From the NCBI RefSeq assembly GCF_017813365.1, contig NZ_JAGIZA010000003.1, forward strand, positions 310,001 to 374,000: a stretch of DNA of 64,000 nucleotides, written 5' to 3'. The translations under genes and the position numbers were made by a program. The stretch comes from Roseomonas indoligenes (GTDB lineage: Bacteria; Pseudomonadota; Alphaproteobacteria; Acetobacterales; Acetobacteraceae). Shown here in pieces: positions 18,394 through 27,691 of the stretch; the first letter of the stretch is position 1; every line of letters starts with the position of its first letter. A model generated the notes under the pieces. That model did no database searches. It was not told the DNA's origin and saw nothing but the letters and a program-made list of their open reading frames with translations.

Positions 18394-19676
18394 GGGCTCT
18401 CGATCCGGATAAGGGCGGGGGATTCCAGCACGGCGTCCAGGGCGGAGATGCGGGCGATCGCCTCGCGCATCGCGCCCTCACGCGCTTCATGGGTGGTGAG
18501 GACAACGGGCACCGCCTCCCCGGGTGAGCGCCCGCGCTGGAGCATGGATTCCAGGCTGATCCCGGCGTCGCGCAGCGCGCCCGTCACGTCCGCGATCACG
18601 CCCGGCCGATCCACCACCATCAGGCGCAGGTAATAGGCGCCGGAATGCCGCTCCATCCCGATCGAGGGCACGGCGGAGAAGGACTCCGCCCCCCAGACCG
18701 GGGTGTGGCGCCCCCGCGCGATGTCGATCAGGTCCGACACCACGGCGGAAGCGGTCGGCCCCGCCCCGGCGCCACGGCCCACCAGCACCACGCGGCCGAC
18801 ATGGTCGCCCTCCGCCACTACGGCGTTGAACACGCCGTCCACGGTGGCCACGGGATGCGAGGCGGGCACCATGCAGGGATGCACCCGGGTCTCCACACCG
18901 TTCTCGGAACAGGAGGCGATGCCCAAGAGCTTGATGCGGTAGCCCAGCTCCTCCGCCAAGCGGATATCGAGGGCGGAAATCTGCCGGATGCCCTCCACAT
19001 GCACCGCGTCGAAGTCCACGGGCCGTCCGAAGGCCAGGGCGGCCAGGATCGCCAGCTTGTGCGCGGCGTCGATCCCGTCCACGTCGAAGGTCGGATCCGC
19101 CTCGGCATAGCCGAGCTTCTGCGCCTCGCTCAGCGCCTCCGCGAACTCCCGCCCGCGCTCGCGCATCTGGGTCAGGATGTAGTTGCAGGTTCCGTTGAGG
19201 ATGCCGGTCACGCGGGTGATGCGGTTCCCTGCCAGCCCCTCGCGGATCGCCTTGATAGCGGGGATGCCGCCGGCCACCGCCGCCTCGAAGGCCAGCGGAG
19301 CGCCCGACTTCGCCGCAAGTTCCGCCAGCTCCGCCCCATGCACCGCCAGCAGCGCCTTGTTCGCCGTGACGACGGGCTTCCCCGCCGCCAGCGCCGCCTG
19401 GATCAGCGCGCGCGCCGGCCCTTCGCTGCCGCCAATCGTCTCCACCACCACGTCAATGGCCGGATCGTTCGCCAGCGCGGTGGGATCATCATACCAGCGC
19501 AGCCCTTCCAGGCTGATGCCGCGGTCCCGCGTGCGGTCGCGCGAGGAGACGGCCGTCACGGCGATGCCGCGGCCGGCGCGTGCCGATACGATATCGGAGT
19601 TCTGGCGCAGCAGGCTGAGCACACCCGCGCCCACCGTGCCGAGCCCGGCGACGCCAACAGCAAGCGGGCGGGTCAT
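18390..19676 (-). CDS. hom: homoserine dehydrogenase
   Basis: Reduces aspartate semialdehyde to homoserine for threonine and methionine synthesis. 428 residues: N-terminal Rossmann GLGTVGAGVL, the catalytic core with ILNGTCNYILTQM and KLGYAEADPTFDVDGIDAAHKLAIL, and a C-terminal ACT domain starting near YLRLMVVDRPGVIADVT that usually mediates feedback by threonine. Its ATG overlaps the aminotransferase stop by 4 nt. Confidence 0.97.
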   Translation of the reverse strand: MTRPLAVGVAGLGTVGAGVLSLLRQNSDIVSARAGRGIAVTAVSSRDRTRDRGISLEGLRWYDDPTALANDPAIDVVVETIGGSEGPARALIQAALAAGKPVVTANKALLAVHGAELAELAAKSGAPLAFEAAVAGGIPAIKAIREGLAGNRITRVTGILNGTCNYILTQMRERGREFAEALSEAQKLGYAEADPTFDVDGIDAAHKLAILAALAFGRPVDFDAVHVEGIRQISALDIRLAEELGYRIKLLGIASCSENGVETRVHPCMVPASHPVATVDGVFNAVVAEGDHVGRVVLVGRGAGAGPTASAVVSDLIDIARGRHTPVWGAESFSAVPSIGMERHSGAYYLRLMVVDRPGVIADVTGALRDAGISLESMLQRGRSPGEAVPVVLTTHEAREGAMREAIARISALDAVLESPALIRIESP

Positions 19677-20899
19677 GCGCGAACGGCGTCCTCTTTGTGC
19701 TCGTCCATATGCGGGGCGGCGTTATCGCCCTGCAGGAAGCTTTTGATACCGCGAAGCGCCTGCCGGATGCGGTGGTTGTTCTCCACCAGCGCGATGCGGA
19801 CATGGTCGTCACCGTGCTCGCCGAAGCCGACGCCAGGCGCCACCGCCACCTTGGCGCGGGCCAGCAGCAGCTTGGAGAACTCGACGCTGCCCAGGTGCCG
19901 GAACCGCTCGGGGATCGGCGCCCAGAGGAACATGGAGGCGTCCGGCGACGGCACGTCCCACCCTGCCCCGTGCAGCCCCTTCACCAGCAGGTCGCGCCGC
20001 TCCTTGTAAAGCTTCCGCATGTCCTCGATGCAGTCCTGCGGCCCGTTCAGCGCCGCCGTCGCCGCCACCTGGATCGGCGTGAAGGCGCCGTAGTCCAGGT
20101 AGGACTTCACGCGCGTCAGCGCCGCGATCAGCTTCGGATTCCCCACGGCGAACCCCATGCGCCAGCCCGGCATGTTGTAGGTCTTGGACATGGAGGTGAA
20201 CTCCACCGTCACGTTCTTCGCCCCCTCCACCTCCAGCACCGAGGGCGGCGGGGTGTCGCCGTAATACAGCTCCGCATAGGCGAGGTCGGAGAGGATGAAG
20301 ATCTCGTGCTTGCGGCAGAAGGCCACCAGCTCGCGGTAGAACTCGATGGAGGCCGTCAGCGCCGTCGGATTGGACGGGAAGTTGACGATCACCGCCGTCG
20401 GCTTCGGCACGGAATGCCGCACCGCGCGGTCGATCGCGCGCAGCATCTCGTCATCCGGCGTGTAGGGAATGGAACGGACGCTGGCCCCGGCGATCAGGAA
20501 CCCGAACTGGTGGATCGGATAGGACGGGTTCGGCACCAGGATCGTATCCCCCGGCGAGGCGATGGCCTGCGCCAGGTTCGCCAGCCCCTCCTTGGAGCCA
20601 AGCGTCGCGATCACCTCCGTCTCCGGGTCCAGCTTCACCCCGAAGCGACGGGCGTAGTAGGCGGCGTGCGCCTTCCGCAGCCCGGGGATGCCCTTGGAGG
20701 CGGAGTAGCGATGCGTGCGCGGGTCCTGCACCGCCTCGATCAGCTTCGCCACGATGTGCGGCGGCGTCGGGCTGTCCGGGTTGCCCATGCCGAGGTCCAC
20801 CACGTCCTCTGCCGCTGCCCGCGCCTTGGCCTTCGCCGAGTTGACCTCGGCGAAGACATAGGGCGGCAGGCGGCGGATGCGGTGGAACTCGTCGGTCAT
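19673..20899 (-). CDS. class I/II PLP aminotransferase (AlaC/LL-DAP-aminotransferase-like)
   Basis: A fold-type I PLP enzyme of 408 residues. The PLP lysine is in SMSKTYNMPGWRMGF. Also visible are LGMGNPDSPTPPHIV, the GSKEGLANL loop, YNPTALTA-like NFPSNPTA and SDLAYAELYY. The sequence resembles AlaC and the DapL-like group. Position directly upstream of hom suggests a step in aspartate-family or alanine metabolism, but the substrate cannot be assigned from sequence alone. Confidence 0.9.
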   Translation of the reverse strand: MTDEFHRIRRLPPYVFAEVNSAKAKARAAAEDVVDLGMGNPDSPTPPHIVAKLIEAVQDPRTHRYSASKGIPGLRKAHAAYYARRFGVKLDPETEVIATLGSKEGLANLAQAIASPGDTILVPNPSYPIHQFGFLIAGASVRSIPYTPDDEMLRAIDRAVRHSVPKPTAVIVNFPSNPTALTASIEFYRELVAFCRKHEIFILSDLAYAELYYGDTPPPSVLEVEGAKNVTVEFTSMSKTYNMPGWRMGFAVGNPKLIAALTRVKSYLDYGAFTPIQVAATAALNGPQDCIEDMRKLYKERRDLLVKGLHGAGWDVPSPDASMFLWAPIPERFRHLGSVEFSKLLLARAKVAVAPGVGFGEHGDDHVRIALVENNHRIRQALRGIKSFLQGDNAAPHMDEHKEDAVRA

Positions 20900-20945
20900 G
20901 GCACGGGTGCTCGGCGTTCTTCTAATGACAGGATAGCGGCAGCGG

Positions 20946-21548
20946 TCAGAGGCCGCGAGGCGCGATCCGGGGAAAGCTGGGCGTCGCCGAGAGATCCGGC
21001 GGCGGCGGGGCCGTCATCTCGGCCGGCGGGGCGGATGGCGCCTCGGGCGGGATCTCCGGCACGGCCTGCGCCTCCCCGCCACCGGGCAGGAGAAGTGTGG
21101 CCGGGCCGGCCCCGATCGGCGGCGCCGGCACCAGGCGCGGCGGCGCGGGCGGGGCGGCGGGCACGGCGGCCAGCCCCTCGGTGGCTGGGCGATCCGGAAC
21201 CGGGGCGCCGGGGGTGGGCGGATTGGCCGCGGCCGCCCGGTTGGCCGCCAGCAGGGTGGAGAGCTCCGCGCGCTGGCTCGCCGGCCCCCGGTCCGGCCGC
21301 CCGGGCACGGTGCCGAGGTTCGGGCGCGGCTGGTCCAGGCCCGGCGGCATCGGCCGCCCCTCCAGCGCCTTGCCGGTCAGCTGGCGATAGAATTCGAAAG
21401 GGCTCTCGCCCGGGGAACCGACGCAGCCGGCCAGCCCCAGGCCTGCGGCAAGCACAAGGGAGAGCCGCGCGAGGGGGGCACGCGCTTGTCGTCCCTCGTC
21501 CCGGTCCCTAGCTTCCCTGTACCGGATGGAATCCGGCCGGGACGGCAT
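20946..21548 (-). CDS. Pro/Ala-rich lipoprotein, unrecognised
   Basis: The frame is open much further, but ATG 21548 (or 21563) gives a 200-residue lipoprotein: Arg-rich N-terminus, hydrophobic helix, lipobox LAGC, then SPGESPFEFYRQLTGKALEG. That last segment resembles the start of several short Rhodospirillales lipoproteins. The rest is low-complexity Pro/Ala. It is divergent from phaC with about 120 nt between starts. Function unknown. Confidence 0.6.
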   Translation of the reverse strand: MPSRPDSIRYREARDRDEGRQARAPLARLSLVLAAGLGLAGCVGSPGESPFEFYRQLTGKALEGRPMPPGLDQPRPNLGTVPGRPDRGPASQRAELSTLLAANRAAAANPPTPGAPVPDRPATEGLAAVPAAPPAPPRLVPAPPIGAGPATLLLPGGGEAQAVPEIPPEAPSAPPAEMTAPPPPDLSATPSFPRIAPRGL

Positions 21549-21668
21549 GGCCTGCTCTCGCATCGCACGCTCCTCTCCCCGGGGGGTTTGCCTGAGAATG
21601 ACGACCGGCGGAAGCCACGGAAGGGACGCCGCAGCAAGCGGACGCCCGGCCAGAGAGGGAGCGCAGGG

Positions 21669-23936
21669 ATGAGCGAGAAGCGTCGGAACGGCCGGACCCC
21701 ACCCGAGGTGGCGCAGGCCGGGGCCGAGGCGCTCGGCGGCCCGAACGAGGGCAGCCCGCCGGCAGCGCCGAAGGTGACCGTGAAGACGGGGGCCGAGGCA
21801 CGGCAGGGCAAGGCGACGTCCCGGCGCGTGCTGGAATCCGGCACGGCCCTCGGCACGGTCGCCGCCGCCCAGCAGCTCCCGCCCGACATCGCCCCGCCGT
21901 CCAAGGCCGGAACTGCGAAACCGACGGACACGGATGCCGGGAACGCGGCGGTCGCGCGCCCGAGCGCCGGGCCGGCCGAAGCTGCGGCGCCCGCCGCCAG
22001 CACCGCGGGGCCTGCGCCCCAGATCGAACCGGCGGCTCCCCCGGCAGCAGAACCCGCCGCGGCGCCCCCCTCCGATCCGCCCGCGCCCCCTTCGTCCGGG
22101 GTGCCTCCCCAACCCGACCCCGGCGCGACACCGCCCCCCGCAGCCGAGGCGCCCGCCTTCCGCCTGCCCGACCCCGCCCTTGTCGGCCGCACCATGGCGG
22201 ACGTGGCAGAGCGCGGGCAGCGGATCGTGCGCGAGTTCCTGCGCCGCCAGGGCGAGGGAGACGGCACGCCCAGCCCGGACCCGCTGAACATCGGCAACGC
22301 CTTCATGGAGATGACGGCGCGGCTGATGACCAACCCGGCCAGCGTCGTGCAGGCCGGCATCGGCTTCTGGCAGGACTACCTGACGCTCTGGCAGAACACC
22401 GCCCGCCGCATGCTGGGCGGCGAGGTAGCCCCCGTCATCACGGAGCGGCGCGGCGACAAGCGCTTCAAGGACGACGCCTGGCGCGAGAACGAGGTCTTCG
22501 ACTTCATCAAGCAGTCCTACCTGCTCTCCTCCCGCTATGTGACGAACGTGGTGCACGGGGCGGAGGGGCTGAACCCGAAGACGGCGCAGAAGGTGGATTT
22601 CTACACGCGCCAGTTCACGGACGCGATGAGCCCGAGCAACTTCTGGCTCACCAACCCCGAGGTGCTGCGGAAGACGGCCGAGACAGGCGGCGAGAACCTG
22701 CTCAAGGGCCTCTCCAACCTGCTGTCGGACCTGGAGCGCGGGCACGGCAAGCTGCGAATCAACATGACGGACGAGAGCAAGTTCCGGATCGGCGAGAACA
22801 TCGCGGTCACGCCGGGCAAGGTGGTGTACCGCAACGCGCTGATGGAGCTGATCCAGTACACGCCCAGCACGGAGACGGTGCTGAAGCGCCCTCTCCTCCT
22901 CCTGCCGCCCTGGATCAACAAGTTCTACATCCTCGACCTTCGCCCAAAGAACTCCTTCGTCCGCTGGGCCGTCAGCCAGGGCCACACCGTCTTCGTCTGC
23001 TCCTGGGTGAACCCGGACGAGACGCTCGCGGAGATGGGGTTCGACGACTACATGCGCCTCGGCCCCTACGCCGCGCTGGAAGCCATCGAGAAGGCCACCG
23101 GCGAGCGGCAGGTGAACGCTATCGGCTACTGCCTCGGCGGCACGCTGCTGGCCTCCACCCTCGCGCACATGGCGAAGCGCAAGGACGACCGCATCGCCTC
23201 CGCCACCTTCTTCACGACGATGCTCGACTTCGAGGAAGCCGGGGAGCTCGGCGTTTTCATCGACGAGGAGCAGCTGCAGGCCATCGAGGCGAAGATGAGC
23301 AAGCGCGGCTTCCTGGAGGGGTCGGAGATGGCCGACACCTTCAACATGCTCCGCGCCAATGACCTGATCTGGTCCTTCGTCGTGCAGAACTACCTGCTGG
23401 GGCAGGAGCCCTTCCCCTTCGATCTGCTGTTCTGGAACGGCGACAGCACCCGCATGCCGGCGAAAATGCACAGCTTCTACCTGCGCCGCATGTACCAGGC
23501 GAATGACCTCGTGAAGCCCGGTGGCATCGAGCTGGACGGGGAAGCGCTGGACCTCCGCGACATCCGCCTGCCGACCTACGTCCTGGCCACGCGGGAAGAT
23601 CACATCGCGCCCTGGAAGAGCAGCTACAAGGCCACGCAGATCTTCTCAGGCCCCGTCCGCTTCGTCCTCGCCGCCTCCGGCCACATCGCGGGCGTGGTGA
23701 ACGCGCCGGACAGCGGCAAGTACAGCCACTGGGTCGGCACCGAGGATGCCCCCGCCGATCCCGCCGAGTGGTTCGAGCACGCGACCGAGTTCGCCGGCTC
23801 CTGGTGGCCGGACTGGCACCGCTGGATCCTCGGCCATGACCGCAGCACTGTCCCCGCGCGCCAGCCCGGCGAGGGCGGGCTGCCCGCCCTGGAAGACGCG
23901 CCCGGCAGCTACGTGAAGGTGATGGCGGGGGACTGA
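21669..23936 (+). CDS. phaC: class I poly(3-hydroxyalkanoate) synthase
   Basis: Polymerises 3-hydroxyacyl-CoA to polyhydroxyalkanoate on storage granules. The lipase-like box is GYCLGG with nucleophile Cys488; Asp644 (ATREDHIAP) and His672 (AASGHIAG) complete the triad. WINKFYILDLRP and FVCSWVNPD are class I features. ATG 21669 has an AGGG ribosome-binding site and gives 755 residues, about 165 more than usual. The extra N-terminus is Pro/Ala-rich and probably disordered. An internal ATG at 22194 would give a standard 580-residue enzyme, so the true start needs proof. Confidence 0.95.
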   Translation: MSEKRRNGRTPPEVAQAGAEALGGPNEGSPPAAPKVTVKTGAEARQGKATSRRVLESGTALGTVAAAQQLPPDIAPPSKAGTAKPTDTDAGNAAVARPSAGPAEAAAPAASTAGPAPQIEPAAPPAAEPAAAPPSDPPAPPSSGVPPQPDPGATPPPAAEAPAFRLPDPALVGRTMADVAERGQRIVREFLRRQGEGDGTPSPDPLNIGNAFMEMTARLMTNPASVVQAGIGFWQDYLTLWQNTARRMLGGEVAPVITERRGDKRFKDDAWRENEVFDFIKQSYLLSSRYVTNVVHGAEGLNPKTAQKVDFYTRQFTDAMSPSNFWLTNPEVLRKTAETGGENLLKGLSNLLSDLERGHGKLRINMTDESKFRIGENIAVTPGKVVYRNALMELIQYTPSTETVLKRPLLLLPPWINKFYILDLRPKNSFVRWAVSQGHTVFVCSWVNPDETLAEMGFDDYMRLGPYAALEAIEKATGERQVNAIGYCLGGTLLASTLAHMAKRKDDRIASATFFTTMLDFEEAGELGVFIDEEQLQAIEAKMSKRGFLEGSEMADTFNMLRANDLIWSFVVQNYLLGQEPFPFDLLFWNGDSTRMPAKMHSFYLRRMYQANDLVKPGGIELDGEALDLRDIRLPTYVLATREDHIAPWKSSYKATQIFSGPVRFVLAASGHIAGVVNAPDSGKYSHWVGTEDAPADPAEWFEHATEFAGSWWPDWHRWILGHDRSTVPARQPGEGGLPALEDAPGSYVKVMAGD

Positions 23937-23948
23937 CCCCGCCTTCTC

Positions 23949-24599
23949 TCAGATCCCGAACGGGGTCGGCCCGCGCCCGCCACGGTCGGCGGGCACGGGG
24001 GTGTCGAAGTCGGTGTCCCAGCCGCTCCGCTCGTCCAGGCTGCGGACGGCCTCGGCCAGTGCGGTTGCCGCGATCTCTCCCTGGGGCAGCGGCCCGGGAT
24101 CGGCGAGGCGCCCGAGCACCGCTTCCCCTCCGCGCGGGAACAGGTTGGTTCCCAAGGCACCCGCGGCCGCCCCGCGGTTCCCGGCCGCCAGGGCCCGCGC
24201 CGCCGCCGCCAGTGCCGCCGCCATCGCGGGAGAGGCGGCCAGCGGATCCGCCCCCAGCGCGCCCCGCATCTCGTCGCGCGCCTGCCCGATGGCCGCCTTC
24301 GCCTCCGCGGGCACCGGCGCCCAGCGCGGGTTGGTGGTCAGCTCCACCGCCAGCCATTCCAGCAGTGCCGCCGCGCGGGCCACCCGTACCGGCTGGCCCC
24401 GAAGTCCGGTATTCGCCCCCTGCATGTCGCGGGTGAGTGCGGCGATCGCCGCGCGCCCCGGCTCCTGCTCCGGCGGCAGCAACCCTGCCGGGACGGACCA
24501 GCCAAGGTTCGGCCGGCGAAGCTCCTCGCAGCCCCCAAGGGCCCCCAGGACAAGAAGGCCGGCCAGCGCGCGGCGGGAGAGGGTGGGAATCGGGCTCAT
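23949..24599 (-). CDS. lipoprotein, paralogue of the next upstream gene
   Basis: A 216-residue lipoprotein: signal helix, lipobox with LGGC, then an all-alpha, Ala-rich domain. It shares an order of motifs with the protein at 24649-25194: an LEW helix start (AALLEWLAVEL), an A-R-x-E-M/V-R-x-A-L-G element (QARDEMRGALGAD) and a later AARALAAGNRGAAAGAL helix. Family not recognised. The last 40 residues are Arg/Gly/Pro-rich. The open frame extends to 24818, but ATG 24599 places the signal peptide correctly. Confidence 0.75.
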   Translation of the reverse strand: MSPIPTLSRRALAGLLVLGALGGCEELRRPNLGWSVPAGLLPPEQEPGRAAIAALTRDMQGANTGLRGQPVRVARAAALLEWLAVELTTNPRWAPVPAEAKAAIGQARDEMRGALGADPLAASPAMAAALAAAARALAAGNRGAAAGALGTNLFPRGGEAVLGRLADPGPLPQGEIAATALAEAVRSLDERSGWDTDFDTPVPADRGGRGPTPFGI

Positions 24600-24648
24600 G
24601 CGCCGAGCAGGATGCCCGTCCCGACCGGCCCCGTCACGCGACCTCCCC

Positions 24649-25194
24649 TCACCGCTCGTCTCGGTCCTCATCGCGGCCGAACTCGATGTCGCGCCGCGCC
24701 TTCTGGGTCGCCTGGTTTGCCTGCGCCAGGCGCGGCAGGCTCGCCAGCCGTTCCAGCGTGTCCGGCGCGAAGGTGGGAGCCGGGAGGGCGGCGCGGGCCG
24801 CCTGGGTATTTCCGGCACTCAGGGCGGTCGCCGCAGTTTCCATGGCGTTCATCACCACGACGGGCCGGGCATCCTGCGCGATGCCGAGCGCCTGGCGCAC
24901 CTCGTAGCGGGCGGCCGTCACGGACGGGCCGGTGATCGTGCTGAAGTTGAAGAAACTGCGATCTGCCGGAATGGCCACCGCCTCCCATTCCAGGCGGCTG
25001 ACGGCAACAGCGGCGTCGGCGGGACGGCCGGCCAGGACCGCCGGATTGGCGAAGGCCGTGGCCGCGCCCTCGATCGCATTATAGGCCGGGCTGCCCGTTC
25101 CCTGCCCCGCCAGGGGCGGAACGGGCGGCACGGCGTTGTCCTGGGCGGCACAGGCCCCCAAGGCGAGGAGAATGGCAAGGGCAGCGTTCCGCAT
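24649..25194 (-). CDS. lipoprotein, paralogue of the downstream gene
   Basis: A 181-residue lipoprotein with lipobox LGAC at about residue 15. The mature part is helical: an AVSRLEWEAVAIP segment, FFNFSTITGPSVTAARYEVR, QALGIAQDARP, and AATALSAGNTQAARAALPAP, matching the order in the protein at 23949-24599. It lies 164 nt downstream of the histidine kinase and 49 nt upstream of its paralogue. The family is unknown to me. Context suggests, but does not prove, a link with the two-component pair. Confidence 0.75.
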   Translation of the reverse strand: MRNAALAILLALGACAAQDNAVPPVPPLAGQGTGSPAYNAIEGAATAFANPAVLAGRPADAAVAVSRLEWEAVAIPADRSFFNFSTITGPSVTAARYEVRQALGIAQDARPVVVMNAMETAATALSAGNTQAARAALPAPTFAPDTLERLASLPRLAQANQATQKARRDIEFGRDEDRDER

Positions 25195-25358
25195 CGGACT
25201 TTCCTGGAACGGGCCGCAACTGGATGGAAGCACCCGGCCTGCGCCCGTTTCTTCCTTAACGATGCAGGCCGCGCCACGTTTTCCCTCGGGAAACGCCGGA
25301 CTGGCTTACCATCATAACAGGGCCCGCCCGGCGAGGCGCGAGCAGCCCTCCCCTTCTT

Positions 25359-26705
25359 TCAGGCCGGCAAAACCACCGCGGCGGAGAGCCCCCCGCCCGG
25401 GCGGTTCCGCAGCGTCACGTCCCCGCCATGCGCGCGCAAGATGTTACGCGCGATCGGCAGGCCCAGCCCCACCCCGCCGGTTTCCCGGTTTCGGCTCACC
25501 TCCAGCCGGCGGAAAGGCTGGAAGACGGCCTCCTGGCTTTCCGGCGGGATACCCGGCCCATCATCCTCCACGAGGAGCAGGATGCTCCCGTTTCGCGGCG
25601 GCTCCAGCAGGATCCGGGCGACGCCGCCGTAATTCGCCGCGTTGGTCACGAGGTTCGCCAGCGCCCGCTTCAGCGCGATCGGCCGCCCACGCACCGTCAG
25701 CCGCTCCGGACCGTCATAAACGAAGGCGTCCGCATCCACGTCCGGCCGCGCATCCGCCGCCTCGTCCAGCACGGTGCGGCACAGCGCCGCAAGGTCCAGC
25801 GGAACGGAGGGCTCGGCCGCGGCGTCGTCACGGGCGAAGGCGAGGGTGGCGTTCACCATCGCCTCCATCTCCTCCAGGTCGGACAGCATCTTCGCCCGCT
25901 GCTCGTCGTCGTCCATGAACTCGGCCCGCAGCTTCAGCCGGGTGATCGGCGTGCGCAGGTCATGCCCGATCGCGGCCAGCATCTGCGTGCGGTCCCCCAC
26001 GAAGCGCCGGATGCGCTCGGCCATCGTGTTGAAGGCATGGGCGGCGGTGGCCACCTCCAGCGGCCCGTCCTCGGGCATGGGTGGCGCGTTCACGTCGCGC
26101 CCCAGCGCATTGGCGGCCCGCGCAAGGTCCCGCACAGGCCGCGTCAGCCGCCGCACCGCCCAGAGGATCAGGGAAGCCGCCGCCGCCGTCATCAGCACGA
26201 AGGCGATCAGGAAGGTTTCGGAATGCCAGGGCCGCAGCGGCGGGGCATGGACCGCCATGTTCAACCAGGCCGAGCCGTCCGGCAGCATCATGGAAAGGTT
26301 CAGCGTGCCGAACCCCATCCCCGCCTGGATCTCGCGGGGGCGCAGGCGGGGCGGGGCGCCCATCAGCAGCTCCGGCCGCACCATCCGCAGCACGGGGGGC
26401 GGCGCCGGCGGCATCCCCAGCCGCACGTTCGGCCGCTCGTCCAGCGTGGCCTCAAGCCCCTGCGGCAGGTCGATGTCAGAGAGCAGCGCGCCGCGCCGTT
26501 CCGGCAGCGCCAGCACCACCGCGCGCCACAGCCCGAAGACGCGGGAGGACATCTCCCGCTCCATCGCCGCGCGCTGCAGGTCCACGCGGTCCAGCGCGTG
26601 GATCGTCAGCCCCGCCGCCTGGACTGCCATCAGCGCCACCAGCAGGAACAGCGCCGTGCGTGCCGCGAGGGTGCGCGGCAGCACGCGCCGGATCAGCGCG
26701 TTCAT
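25359..26705 (-). CDS. membrane sensor histidine kinase (EnvZ-like)
   Basis: A 448-residue HisKA kinase. TM1 lies near residues 12-32, followed by a periplasmic domain of about 130 residues rich in Pro and Met, then TM2 near 165-185, a HAMP linker (RRLTRPVRDLARAANALG), the H-box IGHDLRTPITRL with His248, N-box NLVTNAANYGG, and G-boxes EDDGPGIP and GGVGLGLPIARNI. ATG 26705 avoids overlap with the regulator; an ATG at 26738 is possible. It pairs with the response regulator immediately upstream. Confidence 0.94.
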   Translation of the reverse strand: MNALIRRVLPRTLAARTALFLLVALMAVQAAGLTIHALDRVDLQRAAMEREMSSRVFGLWRAVVLALPERRGALLSDIDLPQGLEATLDERPNVRLGMPPAPPPVLRMVRPELLMGAPPRLRPREIQAGMGFGTLNLSMMLPDGSAWLNMAVHAPPLRPWHSETFLIAFVLMTAAAASLILWAVRRLTRPVRDLARAANALGRDVNAPPMPEDGPLEVATAAHAFNTMAERIRRFVGDRTQMLAAIGHDLRTPITRLKLRAEFMDDDEQRAKMLSDLEEMEAMVNATLAFARDDAAAEPSVPLDLAALCRTVLDEAADARPDVDADAFVYDGPERLTVRGRPIALKRALANLVTNAANYGGVARILLEPPRNGSILLLVEDDGPGIPPESQEAVFQPFRRLEVSRNRETGGVGLGLPIARNILRAHGGDVTLRNRPGGGLSAAVVLPA

Positions 26706-26718
26706 GAACGGAGCAGGG

Positions 26719-27438
26719 TCAAGCCGCCCGTTCCACATCGGCCGCCAGCACGTAGCCGCCGCCCCTCACGGTCTTGATGAGACTGGGATTGCGCCCGTCA
26801 TCCTCCAGCTTCCGCCGCAGGCGGGAGACGGCGACGTCGATCGCCCGGTCGAAGGGCCCGGCCTGCCGCCCGCGCAGCAGGTCCATCAGCATGTCCCGGG
26901 TCAGGACGCGGTTGGGACGCTCCACCAGCACGGTCAGCAGCTCATACTCGCCGCCGGTCAGAGAGACCTCCACCCCGTCCGGGTTCAGCAGCCGCCGCCG
27001 CTGCGGCTCCAGGACCCAGCCGCCGAAGCGGATGGCGGAGGGCAGCGGATCCCGCCGCGCCCCCTCCCCGTGCGCGCGCCGCATCACCGCCCGGATTCGT
27101 GCCAGCAGCTCCCGCGGGTTGAAAGGCTTGGCGACGTAGTCGTCCGCGCCGAGCTCAAGCCCGACGATCCGGTCCGTCTCCTCGCCCATCGCCGTCAGCA
27201 TGACGATCGGCACGTCGGACTGTCCGCGCAGCCAGCGCGCGAAGTCCAGCCCCGATTCGCCCGGCATCATCAGGTCCAGGACGACGATGTGGTAGCGGCC
27301 CAGCGGCCAGGCCCGCCGGGCTTCCCGCGCCTCCCGCGCCGTGGTCACGCGGAATCCCTGCTTCTCGAGGAAGCGGGCGAGAAGCTCGCGGATCTCGCGG
27401 TCGTCATCGACCACCAGGATGTGCGGGGCTGGTTCCAT
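26719..27438 (-). CDS. OmpR-family response regulator
   Basis: 239 residues: a receiver domain with acidic pocket DDD (11-13), phospho-acceptor Asp55 in VLDLMMPG, conserved Thr in MLTAMG and Lys in AKPFNPREL, followed by a winged-helix DNA-binding domain ending IKTVRGGGYVL. It lies 13 nt before its kinase. Target genes are unknown; the two lipoproteins downstream on the same strand are candidates. Confidence 0.95.
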   Translation of the reverse strand: MEPAPHILVVDDDREIRELLARFLEKQGFRVTTAREAREARRAWPLGRYHIVVLDLMMPGESGLDFARWLRGQSDVPIVMLTAMGEETDRIVGLELGADDYVAKPFNPRELLARIRAVMRRAHGEGARRDPLPSAIRFGGWVLEPQRRRLLNPDGVEVSLTGGEYELLTVLVERPNRVLTRDMLMDLLRGRQAGPFDRAIDVAVSRLRRKLEDDGRNPSLIKTVRGGGYVLAADVERAA

Positions 27439-27691
27439 GGCCTGTTACATAGCGCGGACCGCGCGGCCATGCGCGCCCGCTTGTTACAATCCATGTCGAA
27501 ACGGCCCCGCGTTGCCCGCCGTTTCACCAGCCCGTTATCGCGCCTTGGATCGGAGCCCGGTCGGGGCCAGCTAGGGACGGTCGGCGCCTCCCTTCCCCCC
27601 CAAATCCTCGGGGCGGCGCCGCGGATACGGCGGCGGGTCGGTTGCATCCCCCCTCTTGTGGCAGCCCCCGCCGCCGTTCCATCCCACTCCC

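Noticed and set aside
21564-23603. Upstream part of the minus-strand open frame ahead of the lipoprotein at 20946
   Set aside because: It lies opposite phaC and has shadow composition (Arg, Val, His). The lipoprotein signal sequence marks the real start near 21548.
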